This document shows, in pieces, positions 6,083-6,724 of a DNA stretch of 6,724 nucleotides. Each line of letters starts with the position of its first letter. The stretch's first letter is position 1. Position numbers and translations under genes: made by a program. Below the pieces are notes generated by a model that saw only the letters and a list, made by a program, of their open reading frames with translations, did not search any database and was not told where the DNA came from. Source of the DNA: Hyphomicrobiales bacterium (GTDB lineage: Bacteria > Pseudomonadota > Alphaproteobacteria > Rhizobiales > Beijerinckiaceae); assembly GCA_003164825.1 (NCBI GenBank), contig PLUH01000264.1, forward strand, positions 13,423 to 20,146. Direction: 5' to 3'.

Positions 6083-6724
6083 TCAATCCATCGAACCGGA
6101 GCGCGCGACGCGATAGAGGCGGTCGATTAGCTCGTCCATCGTGATCTCGCTCTTGGCGTAGACGCCCGCGACCTTGCCGCGATCGAGCACATAGAGCCGG
6201 TCGACGACCGGGTAAACATGAAAAATGTTGTGATCGATGAAGATCGCCGATTTGCCCGCCTTCTTGATGCCGCTGACGAAATCAAGCGTCTTCTTGGTTT
6301 CGCTCAGCGAGAGCCCCATGGTCGGCTCGTCGAGGATGACCAGCTCGGCGTCGAAATAAAGCGCCCGCGTGATCGCCACGCCCTGCTTCTCGCCGCCCGA
6401 CATGGTGGTCACGACATTGTCGGGATGCACCGCGGCGGAAGTGAACCCCATATGCTCGCTCATCAGCCGGGCCGATTCCGAGCGCATCCGCTTGACGTCG
6501 ATGAGGCCCCAGCGGGTCCGCGGCTCGCGCCCCATGAACATGTTGCGCCAGATCGGCTGCTTCTCGCTCAGCGCCCGCTCCTGATAGACGGTCTCGATGC
6601 CGAGGCTGCGGGCCCTGGCGACCGACCAGTCGTCGATCCGCCGCCCGTGAAAATGGATTTCTCCGCCGGAATCCGGCCGATAAAAGCCCATCACGATCTT
6701 CACCAGCGTCGACTTGCCGGCGCC
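6083..6724 (-). CDS. Sugar ABC transporter ATP-binding protein, FrcA-like (5' end outside window)
   Basis: This cytoplasmic ATPase energises the adjacent permease. The frame is open to the right edge and begins with GAGKST, the end of the Walker A loop, so roughly 35-40 N-terminal residues are missing; 213 are visible. Numbering from the first visible residue: Walker A 1-6; Q-loop VYQE (46-49); ABC signature MSGGEK (108-113), a variant of LSGGQ; Walker B LVILDEPT (128-135) with D132 and E133; D-loop MGLSLSE; and H-loop H165 in FIDHNIFHVYPVVDR, where the usual SHN is DHN. The end of the protein comes about 50 residues after the H-loop, so this is a single-domain ATPase like fructose-type FrcA rather than a double-domain RbsA. 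A second copy of the domain upstream cannot be ruled out, since the 5' end is not seen. It is the first visible gene of the operon; a substrate-binding protein gene may lie further right. Confidence 0.94.
   Translation of the reverse strand, partial: GAGKSTLVKIVMGFYRPDSGGEIHFHGRRIDDWSVARARSLGIETVYQERALSEKQPIWRNMFMGREPRTRWGLIDVKRMRSESARLMSEHMGFTSAAVHPDNVVTTMSGGEKQGVAITRALYFDAELVILDEPTMGLSLSETKKTLDFVSGIKKAGKSAIFIDHNIFHVYPVVDRLYVLDRGKVAGVYAKSEITMDELIDRLYRVARSGSMD

Noticed and set aside
4841..6130. 429-codon open frame on the plus strand
   Set aside because: It is antisense to the permease gene and gives a highly charged, low-complexity translation with no known domain; a shadow of the hydrophobic permease.

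Overview
The window is G+C-rich chromosomal DNA (roughly two thirds G+C by eye) with the coding style of an alphaproteobacterium. The TypA protein has the wording usual for Hyphomicrobiales (the rhizobial/methylotroph order), and the sugar-transport proteins are of a kind common in soil members of that order. The genus cannot be fixed from this sequence. I see no insertion sequence, phage gene, CRISPR array, tRNA or rRNA.

Layout, left to right. (1) Positions 1-1593, plus strand: the 3' seven-eighths of typA/bipA, a ribosome-associated GTPase. Its start lies before the window. (2) Positions 1594-2119: a 526-base stretch with no convincing gene. It holds a G+C-rich inverted repeat just after typA, an A+T-rich island around 1822-1920 with a strong -10-like box on the minus strand, a TTAAGG direct repeat, six GANTC sites, and a weak promoter plus a good ribosome binding site for the next gene. 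(3) Positions 2120-3031, plus strand: a metallo-beta-lactamase-fold hydrolase whose HxHxDH metal motif reads HLGLDH. (4) A 59-base convergent gap. (5) Positions 3091-6724, minus strand: a tightly packed operon read right to left. It encodes a sugar ABC transporter ATPase (5' end beyond the window), its membrane permease, an enolase-superfamily sugar-acid dehydratase resembling D-galactonate dehydratase, and a short-chain dehydrogenase. Gaps inside the operon are 6, 19 (or 10) and 9 bases.

The operon makes biochemical sense as an uptake-and-oxidation module. The ABC transporter would import a sugar or sugar acid. The NAD-type short-chain dehydrogenase would oxidise the sugar or a downstream intermediate, and the dehydratase would remove water from an aldonic acid to give a 2-keto-3-deoxy acid, as in non-phosphorylative sugar pathways. 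The periplasmic binding protein, regulator, lactonase and aldolase or kinase expected for such a pathway are not here. They may lie beyond the right edge. The actual substrate cannot be read from the sequence.

I found no clearly new defence, mobile or RNA system. The points most worth a second look are the altered metal motif of the hydrolase, the unknown substrate of the operon, and the A+T-rich island with its minus-strand promoter-like box.
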